A DNA stretch of 64,000 nucleotides from an uncultured Methanobrevibacter sp. (GTDB lineage: Archaea > Methanobacteriota > Methanobacteria > Methanobacteriales > Methanobacteriaceae): contig NZ_OMWD01000022.1 in the NCBI RefSeq assembly GCF_900314695.1, positions 10,145 to 74,144 of the forward strand, given 5' to 3'. Every line of letters starts with the position of its first letter. Within the stretch, counting starts at the first letter, position 1. The translations under genes and the position numbers were made by a program. Shown here piece by piece: positions 36,014 through 45,018 of this stretch. Under the pieces are notes generated by a model that saw only the letters and a list, made by a program, of their open reading frames with translations, did not search any database and was not told the origin of the DNA.

Positions 36014-38902
36014 ATGGCTGAAGAATCTAAAAAACAAATTATCATTAAGGGTGCACGTGAGCATAATCTGCAAGATATTGATGTAAGTGTTCCCCGAGAT
36101 GAATTTATTGTAATTACTGGTATTAGTGGATCAGGTAAGTCTTCATTGGCTTTTGATACAATCTATGCTGAAGGACAGCGCAGATATGTTGAGTCATTAT
36201 CAGCTTATGCAAGACAATTTTTAGGGCAGATGAAAAAGCCTGAAATGGAGTCCATTGAAGGATTATCTCCCGCAATTTCAATTGACCAAAAAACAACAAG
36301 AGAAAATCCAAGATCCACTGTAGGAACAATTACTGAAATTTATGATTATTTAAGATTATTATTTGCAAGAATAGGTATTCCACATTGTCCTAATTGTGGA
36401 AAAGAAGTTTCCCATCAAACCATTGGTCAAATTGGTGAATCAATAATTGAAGAAGGGGAAGGAATTAAAATCCAAATTTTATCTCCAATCGTAAGGGATA
36501 AAAAAGGCCAATTCAAAGATGTGCTGGACGATTTGAGAAACAAAGGTTTCGTAAGGGTTCGCGTTGATGATGAAATAAGGGATTTGGAAGAAGACATATC
36601 TCTTGCAAAAACATACAGACACAATATTGATGTTGTTGTAGATAGATTAAAAATCCGTAAGGATGTTGATTTTAAAAGAAGGCTAGTTGACTCATTGGAA
36701 ACTGCAGCTGAATTTTCAGAAGGTTTAATCACAGTCTTATTTGATGATGGCGATAAAGAATACGAAAAAAAATATTCAGAGCATTTTGCATGTGTTGATT
36801 GTGGAATAAACTTTGAAGAGCTAACTCCAAGGATGTTTTCATTCAATGCTCCACAGGGTGCATGTCCTGAATGTAATGGTATCGGTTCTAAAATGGAAAT
36901 TGACCCGGACTTAGTTGTTCCGGACAAATCATTGTCTTTAAATGAAGGTGCAATCGTACCTTGGGCAAGTTCAGCTAAACGGGAAAATTATTATTTCCAA
37001 ATGCTTGATGCAGTTTCAAAACATTTTAATTTCAGCATGGATACTCCATTTGAAGAACTTGATAAGAAATATCAAGATACAATTCTTTTTGGCTGTGATG
37101 AAAAAATCCCATTCAACTTTAAAAGAAGAAATAAATCCTACATGGTGAATCGTAGATTTGAAGGCGTTGTTCCAAGAATGCAAAGATTATATTTTGAAAC
37201 CAAATCAAGCTATTCAAGAAAATACCTCTCCAAATTCATGTCTGATAGGAAATGTTATGTTTGTGACGGAAAGAGATTAAGGCCTGAAGTCTTGGCCGTT
37301 ACTGTTGGTGGAAAATCAATCATTGACGTGTGTGATTTGGCGATTAAAGACTCATATCAATTTTTCCAGGATTTGGAGTTGACTGAAAGGGAAAATTTCA
37401 TTGCAAAAGAAGTCTTAAAAGAGATTAAAGAGCGCTTAAGCTTTTTGGTTGAAGTTGGTCTTGATTATCTGTCCATGTCTAGGTCATCCGGAACACTGTC
37501 TGGTGGTGAGGCTCAAAGGATTCGTTTGGCAACACAGATAGGTTCAGGTCTGGTCGGTGTTTTATACATTTTGGATGAACCAAGTATAGGACTCCATCAA
37601 AGGGATAATATTAAGCTTATTGAAGCATTAAAAAGACTCAAAGACTTGGGAAATACATTGGTTGTCGTTGAACATGACGAAGAAACTATATTATCTGCAG
37701 ACCATGTTGTTGACATTGGCCCTGGTGCCGGTGAGCATGGTGGTAAGGTGGTTGCTCAGGGAACTCCAGTGGAGATTATGAATAATCCTGATTCAATTAC
37801 GGGTCAATATATTTCAAGAGCTAAAAAGATTGATATTCCTAAAGACAGGCGTGAAGGAAACGGCCAATTCATTGAAATTAAAGGAGCTGCTCAAAATAAC
37901 CTTAAAGACATTGATGTTGAAATCCCATTAGGTAAATTCACCTGTGTTACAGGAGTCAGCGGTTCAGGTAAAAGTAGTTTAATCAATGAAATTCTATACA
38001 AGGGAGCACACGGCAAATTGTCCAAAAAATTCATGTTTGCTGGAAAATACGATAAAATCGAAGGATTGGAAAATATTGATAAGGTAATTGCAATTGACCA
38101 AAAACCGATTGGAAGAACTCCTAGATCAAATCCTGCAACATATACTGGTGTGTTCACAGATATCCGTGATCTGTTTGCAAATACTCCTGAATCAAAGGCA
38201 AGAGGATATAAGCCTGGAAGATTCTCATTCAACGTAAAAGGTGGAAGATGTGAAGCATGTTCCGGTGATGGTATAGTTCAGATTGAAATGCACTTTTTGG
38301 CAGACGTTTATGTGCCATGTGAAGTCTGTGGCGGTAAAAGATACAACGAAGAGACTTTAGATATCCGGTATAAAGGTAAAAACATTTATGAAGTCTTGGA
38401 AATGACTGTTGAAGAGGCATTGGAATTCTTTGAAAACATTCCAAAAATCACTAAAAAGCTTCAGACATTATATGATGTTGGTTTGGGTTATATGAAAATA
38501 GGTCAGCCTGCTACAACATTATCGGGTGGTGAAGCTCAAAGGATTAAACTGGCTAAAGAGCTTTCAAGGTCCAGTACTGGCAAGACATTGTATATCTTGG
38601 ATGAACCTACTACTGGTCTTCATTTTGCAGACATCAAAAGATTACTGGAAGTTCTTGCTAGACTGACTGATGCGGGCAATTCTGTAGTGGTCATTGAGCA
38701 TAATTTGGATGTTATCAAGACTGCAGACCATATCATTGACCTTGGTCCTGAAGGAGGGGACGGTGGCGGTGAAGTAATCGCTACTGGAACACCTGAAGAG
38801 ATTGCCGAGGCAGGAACTTACACTGGTAAATTCTTGGAGCGCATGCTGGATGAGAATATTACTCCTTATGCAAAGGAATTGGTGGAAGATATAGGAAAAT
38901 AA
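36014..38902 (+). CDS. uvrA: Excinuclease ABC subunit A
   Basis: Damage-recognition ATPase of nucleotide excision repair. The 962 residues hold two ABC ATPase halves: Walker A GISGSGKSS near 36 and GVSGSGKSS near 648, signatures LSGGEAQR near 496 and 836. Two zinc modules are visible: CVDC ... CPEC (about 261-290) and CEAC ... CEVC (about 746-775). A GGAGTG ribosome site precedes the ATG by five bases. It lies 108 bases after uvrB, in the same direction, and could have its own promoter (CTTTATAAAT near 35957). Confidence 0.97.
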   Translation: MAEESKKQIIIKGAREHNLQDIDVSVPRDEFIVITGISGSGKSSLAFDTIYAEGQRRYVESLSAYARQFLGQMKKPEMESIEGLSPAISIDQKTTRENPRSTVGTITEIYDYLRLLFARIGIPHCPNCGKEVSHQTIGQIGESIIEEGEGIKIQILSPIVRDKKGQFKDVLDDLRNKGFVRVRVDDEIRDLEEDISLAKTYRHNIDVVVDRLKIRKDVDFKRRLVDSLETAAEFSEGLITVLFDDGDKEYEKKYSEHFACVDCGINFEELTPRMFSFNAPQGACPECNGIGSKMEIDPDLVVPDKSLSLNEGAIVPWASSAKRENYYFQMLDAVSKHFNFSMDTPFEELDKKYQDTILFGCDEKIPFNFKRRNKSYMVNRRFEGVVPRMQRLYFETKSSYSRKYLSKFMSDRKCYVCDGKRLRPEVLAVTVGGKSIIDVCDLAIKDSYQFFQDLELTERENFIAKEVLKEIKERLSFLVEVGLDYLSMSRSSGTLSGGEAQRIRLATQIGSGLVGVLYILDEPSIGLHQRDNIKLIEALKRLKDLGNTLVVVEHDEETILSADHVVDIGPGAGEHGGKVVAQGTPVEIMNNPDSITGQYISRAKKIDIPKDRREGNGQFIEIKGAAQNNLKDIDVEIPLGKFTCVTGVSGSGKSSLINEILYKGAHGKLSKKFMFAGKYDKIEGLENIDKVIAIDQKPIGRTPRSNPATYTGVFTDIRDLFANTPESKARGYKPGRFSFNVKGGRCEACSGDGIVQIEMHFLADVYVPCEVCGGKRYNEETLDIRYKGKNIYEVLEMTVEEALEFFENIPKITKKLQTLYDVGLGYMKIGQPATTLSGGEAQRIKLAKELSRSSTGKTLYILDEPTTGLHFADIKRLLEVLARLTDAGNSVVVIEHNLDVIKTADHIIDLGPEGGDGGGEVIATGTPEEIAEAGTYTGKFLERMLDENITPYAKELVEDIGK

Positions 38903-39032
38903 TTTTTTCTATATTGTTTTTCTACTTTTTCATTGTGGTTAGGTTACTTAATGGTTTATTCGATTTTTCTTTTTTAGATAAATTATTTAATTAATTAAAT
39001 CAAATATAATAATAATTATTTTAGGTGATAAA

Positions 39033-39902
39033 TTGAGTTTTGATTTAAAAGAGGCATTTTTAATTTTTATCCGTGGTGTCCTTATGGGTTCGGCGGATAT
39101 TGTTCCAGGGGTTTCTGGAGGAACCATTGCATTAATTACTGGAATTTATGGACATTTGGTGGAAGCGATAAGTAATATTAAGTTTGGATTTATAAAACCA
39201 CTGCTTAAGGGAGATGGCAGAGGTTTTATTAATGGCATATTGGAAGAGATAGATTTCAAATTCTTCATTCCATTGGTTTTAGGTATTGGAGTTGCTTTTT
39301 TAACATTGGCAAAAGTTGTTACCTATTGTATGGATGTGCATACTGCTTTAACTTATTCATTTTTCTTAGGTTTAATTATAGCTTCAGCAGTAATCCTATT
39401 TAAAAAATTAAATGAAATTAACTTAAAAAATATTCTATTTGCCATAATAGGTGCTATTTTAACATATATTTTTGTAAGTTTAAATCCTATGGCTGCCCAT
39501 CATTCTTTAATCATCATATTCTTCTCTGGTATGATAGCAATCTGTGCAATGATTTTGCCTGGTGTTTCAGGATCATTTTTATTATTGCTTTTAGGGCAAT
39601 ATGAATACATGTTGACAGCACTTCATGAGTTTCATTTTGCAGAAATCATAACATTTGTTGTAGGTGCTTTGATAGGTATTCTTGGATTTTCAAAAATCTT
39701 AAATTATCTGCTTAAAAACCATGAACACGTCACAATGGCATTTCTTATTGGGGTTATGCTTGGGTCTTTAAAGGTTCCTGCAGTGGAAATCATGAATTCA
39801 ACAGGTTTAAATTTTTCAGGTCTTTTCCCATGTTTAATCGTTGCAGTAATTGGATTTGCGTTAATCATTATTTTAGAAACAAAATTTGACTATATTGAAT
39901 AG
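39033..39902 (+). CDS. DUF368 membrane protein (polyprenyl-phosphate transporter family)
   Basis: 289 residues with eight or more hydrophobic segments and the family's inverted-duplicate signature: DIVPGVSGGTIALITGIYG near the N-terminus and MILPGVSGSFLLLLLGQY in the second half. Bacterial DUF368 proteins (PopT) recycle undecaprenyl phosphate across the membrane. In a pseudomurein-walled archaeon an analogous role with its lipid carrier is a reasonable inference. The start is a TTG with an AGGTGAT ribosome site at 39023-39029, three bases upstream. Followed by a strong terminator, so it is monocistronic. Confidence 0.88.
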   Translation: MSFDLKEAFLIFIRGVLMGSADIVPGVSGGTIALITGIYGHLVEAISNIKFGFIKPLLKGDGRGFINGILEEIDFKFFIPLVLGIGVAFLTLAKVVTYCMDVHTALTYSFFLGLIIASAVILFKKLNEINLKNILFAIIGAILTYIFVSLNPMAAHHSLIIIFFSGMIAICAMILPGVSGSFLLLLLGQYEYMLTALHEFHFAEIITFVVGALIGILGFSKILNYLLKNHEHVTMAFLIGVMLGSLKVPAVEIMNSTGLNFSGLFPCLIVAVIGFALIIILETKFDYIE

Positions 39903-39930
39903 TTCAAAGCGTGGCATATTATTAGTATAT

Positions 39931-39963
39931 TGAGGTATGGTAATTTACCATATCTCATTTTTT
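39931..39963 (+). terminator. Terminator after the DUF368 gene
   Basis: TGAGGTATGGTAA (39931-39943) pairs with TTACCATATCTCA (39945-39957), with one G-T wobble, followed by a T run. It begins 29 bases after the stop. Confidence 0.65.
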
Positions 39964-40448
39964 CACCAAACTTTTTTGTATTTTTCTCATTGAAATTAAA
40001 TTTAAGTTGGAATAACAACATGACTTCGCTAATGGATGATTCTTTCATTCTAGAATTATTATATTGTGAATTTAAAATAGTATAATAATAATATCCTTTT
40101 TTTCAACAGTTTTAATCTGTAGAGCTACAATAAAGCTGTATTAATGGTAAAAACTAAACAATTAAACTCATTCTTTCTTAATCAATGCAAAAAACTAAAA
40201 AAATATTCTTGCAAAAGATTATTAATAAAGTCGCATATATATTATTGTATTGATTTTTTTACATCAATTTAGTGTATAAATTAATTTATATGAAAAATTC
40301 AAGAAATTGACAGAAAATAATTGCATTTGATGTCAAGAAGAAGTGAATTAATTAGTATTGTAAAATCTGTAGATGGATAATAATGATTTATTCATATGTC
40401 CTAGTTAATTTTTATACTAATATATAATTAAAGAATGGAGGTAATATT
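39964..40448. promoter_or_regulatory. Intergenic region upstream of the ATT-start adhesin
   Basis: About 485 bases without a gene that I can support. Near its right end TTTATACTAATATATAATT (about 40411-40429) is a TATA-like stretch, followed by a GGAGGT ribosome site at 40437-40442. The rest is A+T-rich without evident repeats. Confidence 0.4.
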
Positions 40449-41522
40449 ATTTTTAAGAATAATAAAGTATTATTATTTATTTCAATAATTTTTGTTTCAT
40501 TAATTGCCATAAGTGCAGTAAGCGCTGCAGACAATATAAATGACACTGTTGCAGTTTCTAGTGATGATTCAGATGTTATTGCAGTTAATAATGAAGATAA
40601 AATCGTAAGTGTAGGAACTGATGATTCAGATGTAGTTTCTGCAGATAGTGAAGACGAAATAGTAAGCACTAATGTTGTTGAAAAAGATGATGTTGTATCA
40701 ATCGGTTCTAAATCAGGAAACGGTTCAAGCTTTGATTTCTCAAGTTTATTTAATGGAACTAGTATAAGCTTTGGTAATGGAACAAGCTTTGATTTCTCAA
40801 GTTTATTAAATGGAACTACCATAAGTTTCGGTAATGGAACAAGCTTCAATACATCAAGCCTATTAAATGCTAATTTCACTTTTGGTAATGGAACAAGCTT
40901 TAATATCTCAAGTTTAATAGGAGGTAATGGAACAAGCTTTGATATAGGAAGCATAATTGATATTTTCGGCGGTAAAACTGTAGAGGATTCTATTAATGCC
41001 ACTGATGTAAGCAAAGTTTACACTGTAAATACTAAATATAGTGTCAATATATTACATGGAAATGAAACTTTAACTTCAGGAGCTGTTACATTCACTGTTG
41101 ACAATAAGGAATATGTGGGCAGTTGGAAAGATGGTTCTGTTTATGTGAATTTAAAAAATTTAAAACCTGGAGATCATTTCATCATTACAGAATATGGTCA
41201 AACTTTAGCTAAAAATAAAATCACAGTTAAAAAAGCAACTCCTAAATTAGCTGCAAAAAACAAAGCTTTTAAAGTTAAAACAAAAACTAAAAAATACACT
41301 GTAACTTTAAAAACCAATGAGAACAAAGTTCTTAAAAACACTAAAGTTACCATTAAAGTTAAAGGTAAAACCTATTCTGCAAAAACCAACAGTAAAGGAA
41401 AAGCAACCTTTAAAATAACCAAATTAACTAAAGTTGGTAAATTTAGCGCTACTGTTAAATCCGCAGCAACTGCTTGCTACAAATCAGTAAGTAAAAGTGT
41501 AACTATTACAGTTAAAAAATAA
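40449..41522 (+). CDS. Small adhesin-like surface protein with apparent ATT start
   Basis: An uninterrupted 358-codon frame runs from the ribosome site to TAA at 41520-41522. It starts (M)FKNNKVLLFISIIFVSL then IAISAVSAADN, a clear signal peptide. No ATG, GTG or TTG occurs in this frame before 41115, well inside the protein; a perfect GGAGGT (40437-40442) is followed six bases later by ATT at 40449, exactly where ATG is expected. After an acidic stretch comes a five-copy NGTSFDFSSLLNGTTISFG-type repeat, then one Ig-like unit (KVYTVNTKYSVNILHG) and the Lys-rich C-terminal domain shared with the large adhesins (KAFKVKTKTKKYTVTLKTN, ending VSKSVTITVKK). Either ATT is used (weakly) or a G-to-T change has crippled the start. 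The ATG at 40435 is in another frame and overlaps the ribosome site. Confidence 0.8.
   Translation: MFKNNKVLLFISIIFVSLIAISAVSAADNINDTVAVSSDDSDVIAVNNEDKIVSVGTDDSDVVSADSEDEIVSTNVVEKDDVVSIGSKSGNGSSFDFSSLFNGTSISFGNGTSFDFSSLLNGTTISFGNGTSFNTSSLLNANFTFGNGTSFNISSLIGGNGTSFDIGSIIDIFGGKTVEDSINATDVSKVYTVNTKYSVNILHGNETLTSGAVTFTVDNKEYVGSWKDGSVYVNLKNLKPGDHFIITEYGQTLAKNKITVKKATPKLAAKNKAFKVKTKTKKYTVTLKTNENKVLKNTKVTIKVKGKTYSAKTNSKGKATFKITKLTKVGKFSATVKSAATACYKSVSKSVTITVKK
40715..40962 (+). repeat. Tandem repeat of 39-57 bases in the small adhesin gene
   Basis: Five units beginning GGTAATGGAACAAGCTT(T) or a close variant. At protein level they read NGTSFDFSSLLNGTTISFG with unit lengths of 19, 19, 18, 13 and about 16 residues. 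Each carries at least one N-glycosylation sequon. Confidence 0.75.
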
Positions 41523-41534
41523 TTTTTCTGTAAT

Positions 41535-41570
41535 GTTTTGAGTTTTTAACTCAAAACCTATTTTTTTTTT
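41535..41570 (+). terminator. Strong terminator after the small adhesin gene
   Basis: GTTTTGAGTT (41535-41544) and AACTCAAAAC (41548-41557) form a perfect 10-bp stem, followed by CTA and ten Ts. Confidence 0.75.
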
Positions 41571-41798
41571 AATTATTGTTGTGTCATGAATTTTTCGGAC
41601 CAATTATTGATTTTTTGATGAGATATTTGGATTTCAAAGAATATTTCAAAGTATTTACTTATTATTTTTATTCTTCATGAAATTTCATCGATTATTTCTT
41701 GTAAAAATGGTTTATTTTTACAAATTTGTTTTTGTTGCCATAATAATTATATATTGTTGCAACAAAGATAATAACAAGATTACTACATGGTGGTCGTT

Positions 41799-42062
41799 AT
41801 GGGGATTTGTCCTAGATGCGGTTCTTGGGTTGATGAAGGCGAACCTTACTGTCCTGAATGCTGTTACGATGGAAGTGGTGAAACAGATGATGTTAATTCC
41901 GATTCTGATATGATCACAGTTAACGGTTATGATTATAAAAAAAGGGATGTGGAATATGCATTGGATGAATTGAGGTATGATTTTGATGATTTAAAATCAG
42001 GATTTGTTGATGAGGATGAACTGGAAGAAATCCTGAAAAATATGTGGGAGTGTTTATTATGA
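41799..42062 (+). CDS. Small zinc-ribbon protein 1
   Basis: 87 residues starting MGICPRCGSWVDEGEPYCPECCYDG: a four-Cys ribbon (CPRC/CPEC), then an acidic linker and a charged helical tail (DVEYALDELRYDFDDLKSGF). An in-frame ATG at 41787 exists, but a GGTGG site lies between the two, so I take the second. The stop overlaps the next start (ATGA). First of three consecutive tiny zinc-ribbon genes. Function unknown; such ribbons usually mediate protein or nucleic-acid contacts. Confidence 0.7.
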   Translation: MGICPRCGSWVDEGEPYCPECCYDGSGETDDVNSDSDMITVNGYDYKKRDVEYALDELRYDFDDLKSGFVDEDELEEILKNMWECLL

Positions 42063-42196
42063 CAAAGCAATGTTTTTACTGCAGCTATCCGAACAGTGAC
42101 AGTGCAACACGTTGCATAAATTGTGGAATGGAATTGAATAAATATTGGGATAAATCCGGCGAAAAACCAGAGCTTATAGATAAACGAAAAAGATAA
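42059..42196 (+). CDS. Small zinc-ribbon protein 2 (45 residues)
   Basis: MTKQCFYCSYPNSDSATRCI then NCGMELNKYW and a charged tail: a CxxC-13-CxxC zinc ribbon and little else. The start overlaps the stop of the preceding gene by four bases (ATGA), implying translational coupling. It is short, but the paired CxxC motifs and the coupling make it credible. Confidence 0.65.
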   Translation: MTKQCFYCSYPNSDSATRCINCGMELNKYWDKSGEKPELIDKRKR

Positions 42197-42214
42197 TTAA
42201 TTTGAGGGAATAAT

Positions 42215-42364
42215 ATGAAAATTTGTCCAAAATGCAGTTCAATACTGGCAGATAATGAGCCTTACTGCGAAAATTGCGGTTATGACCCAGCTTTTGATGG
42301 GGGCAGTTGGAAGTCTGATGACTTGTCATTGAAAGTTTCAAGGCCTCATGGTGAATATCTTTAG
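42215..42364 (+). CDS. Small zinc-ribbon protein 3 (49 residues)
   Basis: MKICPKCSSILADNEPYCEN then CGYDPAFDGGSW: again a CxxC-10-CxxC ribbon of the same kind as protein 1, followed by about 20 polar residues. A GAGGGA ribosome site lies six bases before the ATG, 18 bases after the preceding stop. It is followed by the helicase gene in the same direction. Confidence 0.65.
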   Translation: MKICPKCSSILADNEPYCENCGYDPAFDGGSWKSDDLSLKVSRPHGEYL

Positions 42365-42420
42365 ATATTCAATTCAAATCTGGATTAACTTAATTAACAA
42401 TTAACAATATAATATTATTA

Positions 42421-45012
42421 ATGCTAGTTTTAAAGAAAGTCAAAAAACAGTGGAAGTTATATCCAATCGGTTCTCCAAAAGGGGCACTGAACCATAAAAG
42501 AGAACCTGAATTTGTTGGAAATATCAAGTTCAAGCATGAAGGAGATTCTCTTGATATTTCAAGGTTTGTAGCCGATTATAACTTTAAGGATAACTCCACA
42601 TTAAATGAAAAATTGCTGCCTCCTGGTGAAGTCATTAAGTTACTTCGCTCTCAGGCTGTTTTTCTTGCAACACCTGATGAAAAGGTTGAAAAATTCCTAA
42701 AATCATATAACATTAAAGTCAGAAAAACACAGGTTTGTGATTTCTGCGCATTTGAAGGAAATATTACAATTGTCAATTCATCCTACTCTTATAAATATAA
42801 TAATCAGCTAATCTGTAAAGAATGTGCTCATGATACGATAAAGGAAGAATTGAAGCTTCAGGGATTTGACAGGGCTATTTTTAGAAATCTTAAAAAAACA
42901 TTGGAAAAAACAGGAAGTCTGGAAAAAACCTTATCGGTTTTATCTCCTCACTTTGATGCAATAAAGAATAGAAATCTGACATTGTTTGACAAGACCGGAA
43001 AATCCAAGCACATCATCCCTCCTGTTGATATGAAAAGATTGAAGATTCCAAAAAAGTTTAAGCAGGTTCTTTTGGATTCTGGAAACACAAAACTGTTGCC
43101 TGTTCAGTATCTGGCCATTAAGGAAGGACTTCTGAGGGGTGATGATTTGCTTGTTGTAAGTGCAACAGGTTCCGGTAAGACTCTGGTTGGGGAGCTTGCA
43201 GGTATTACGGAGGCCTTGAAAGGTAAAAAATTCGTATTTTTAACTCCATTGGTTGCCCTTGCAAACCAAAAATACAGGGATTTTAAAAAGAAATACTCTA
43301 AATTGGGTTTAAAGGTAGCCATTAAGGTTGGAAGGAATCGTGTAAAGGCAAAAGGTGAGTTGAATCTTCCGGATTCAGATGTTTCCAAGTCAGACATTGT
43401 TGTTGCGACCTATGAAGGAATTGATTATCTTTTAAGAAACGGCAATTCCAGCAGTTTATCAAATCTTGGTGTTGTTTTGATAGATGAAATTCACATGATT
43501 GATGATGAAGACCGTGGAACACGTCTAAATGGCTTGATTAAGCGTTTAAAACATCTTTATCCTAAAACTCAAATTATTGGTTTATCTGCTACTGTTAAAA
43601 ATCCCGAATTTTTAGCGGATGAATTTAATATGAAGCTTGTTAAGTATGACGAGAGGCCGGTTCCTTTGGAAAGGCACCTGGTTTATGTTAGAAACGAGTC
43701 TCAAAAACGTCATCTGATGCAGAGATTGGTTAAAAGGGAGTACAATACCAAATCCAAAAAAGGATTTAGGGGCCAAACTATAATATTTACAAATTCAAGA
43801 CGAAAAACTCATCAGATTACAAACTTCCTGACAAATAAGCATGTTAACGCAAGAGCATATCACGCAGGATTGTCCTATTATAAAAAGGAAAAGATTGAAA
43901 AGGACTTTGATAAGGGTAAGATTTCATGTGTTGTAACGACTGCAGCCCTTGCAGCTGGTGTGGATTTTCCGGCTTCACAGGTAATATTTGATTCATTGGT
44001 AATGGGAAACAAGTGGATCAATCCGAATGAATTTGCACAAATGCTTGGTCGTGCAGGAAGGCCGTCCTATCATGATAGAGGTATTGTTTATCTGATTCCT
44101 GAGATTGGCAATGATTTTGCTGGAGAATCAGAAGAGGCAATGGCATTGGACCTTTTAGAAAGCAATAGTGAGGATGTATATATTGAATATGATGAGGAAT
44201 CATCTTATGAACAGATTCTTGCGGATATCTCTTCAACTTCAATCAAATCATTTGAAGAGTTAAATAAATTTTATAAGAATATTGACGTTCCGATAAGTAT
44301 TAAGATAGCTGTGGATGAAATGGATGACTTGGGATTGATTGAGAGAAGCCCAAATAATAAACTGGCAGTAACAAAATATGGAAGGGCAACATCAGTATCA
44401 TTTTTATCAATTGAAGATGCGGAATTCATCAAAAATACTTTGAATGATTATAATTATCTGAAACATTATGTTGGTCACTCTCCAATGTATAAGAAAAAGG
44501 ATAAGTATGATAAGCTTAAGGTGCTGATTCTTGCAATGGCACTGGACTTGGAAATGTTTGAAAATGCATATCTGTCAAATGTCATTCACAATCAAATTTC
44601 CAATGCCCTAAAGATTAAATTTTCCACCAGATTATTTGCCGAATCAACTTTGGACATCATATCTTCAGGTGAAGCCATTGAAAAGGTCGATAAGAAATTC
44701 CAGGATGCATTGATTGCACTTCAAAGTGATTTCATGCAATGCAGATGTCAGGACAGGCCGTTTTGCAGCTGTATGCAAAGGGGAATTTCAGAAGTCATTG
44801 TCCACGAAAGACTTAAAGGCAAGGACCCACAAGATATATCAAATAAGTTATTCAGAAAATATCAAATTCAGGTCTATCCTGGAGACATATTCTCATGGCT
44901 GGACAACTTTGTCAAAAATTTGGATGCAATTAAAAGAATATCTAAAGCTTATAATAGACAGAATTTTGTCAAAAAAACTAATTGGTTAATTAAGAAAATA
45001 GAAAACGGGTGA
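42421..45012 (+). CDS. Superfamily 2 (Ski2/Hel308-like) helicase with Cys motifs
   Basis: 863 residues. The N-terminal 250 residues include a four-Cys motif (VCDFCAFEG ... LICKECAHD, about residues 105-140). The helicase core has Walker A VSATGSGKT (near 247), DEIH (near 355), GLSAT, and motif VI in QMLGRAGRPSYHDRG (near 541), followed by a winged-helix-like region. A second Cys cluster MQCRCQDRPFCSCMQRG lies near 770. This domain order fits archaeal DEAD/DEAH helicases related to Hel308/Ski2 (I believe the group carrying DUF5814). The role is probably in DNA repair or RNA metabolism. No ribosome site precedes the ATG. The next gene begins six bases after the stop. Confidence 0.85.
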   Translation: MLVLKKVKKQWKLYPIGSPKGALNHKREPEFVGNIKFKHEGDSLDISRFVADYNFKDNSTLNEKLLPPGEVIKLLRSQAVFLATPDEKVEKFLKSYNIKVRKTQVCDFCAFEGNITIVNSSYSYKYNNQLICKECAHDTIKEELKLQGFDRAIFRNLKKTLEKTGSLEKTLSVLSPHFDAIKNRNLTLFDKTGKSKHIIPPVDMKRLKIPKKFKQVLLDSGNTKLLPVQYLAIKEGLLRGDDLLVVSATGSGKTLVGELAGITEALKGKKFVFLTPLVALANQKYRDFKKKYSKLGLKVAIKVGRNRVKAKGELNLPDSDVSKSDIVVATYEGIDYLLRNGNSSSLSNLGVVLIDEIHMIDDEDRGTRLNGLIKRLKHLYPKTQIIGLSATVKNPEFLADEFNMKLVKYDERPVPLERHLVYVRNESQKRHLMQRLVKREYNTKSKKGFRGQTIIFTNSRRKTHQITNFLTNKHVNARAYHAGLSYYKKEKIEKDFDKGKISCVVTTAALAAGVDFPASQVIFDSLVMGNKWINPNEFAQMLGRAGRPSYHDRGIVYLIPEIGNDFAGESEEAMALDLLESNSEDVYIEYDEESSYEQILADISSTSIKSFEELNKFYKNIDVPISIKIAVDEMDDLGLIERSPNNKLAVTKYGRATSVSFLSIEDAEFIKNTLNDYNYLKHYVGHSPMYKKKDKYDKLKVLILAMALDLEMFENAYLSNVIHNQISNALKIKFSTRLFAESTLDIISSGEAIEKVDKKFQDALIALQSDFMQCRCQDRPFCSCMQRGISEVIVHERLKGKDPQDISNKLFRKYQIQVYPGDIFSWLDNFVKNLDAIKRISKAYNRQNFVKKTNWLIKKIENG

Positions 45013-45018
45013 AAATGC

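Noticed and set aside
36014..38902. UvrA as evidence of recent transfer
   Set aside because: Base composition and ribosome sites look like the neighbours, so any bacterial origin is old.
40435..40488. ATG at 40435 as the start of the small adhesin
   Set aside because: It is in the wrong frame (stop after 17 codons) and overlaps the ribosome site. It would work only with a frameshift in the following T run, which I cannot exclude but consider less likely than the ATT start.
40412..41014. 200-residue minus-strand frame opposite the small adhesin
   Set aside because: It is the antisense of the sequon repeat; its Pro/Leu/Lys repeat (KLVPLPKL) has no signal or family, and the plus strand has the signal peptide, ribosome site and C-terminal domain.
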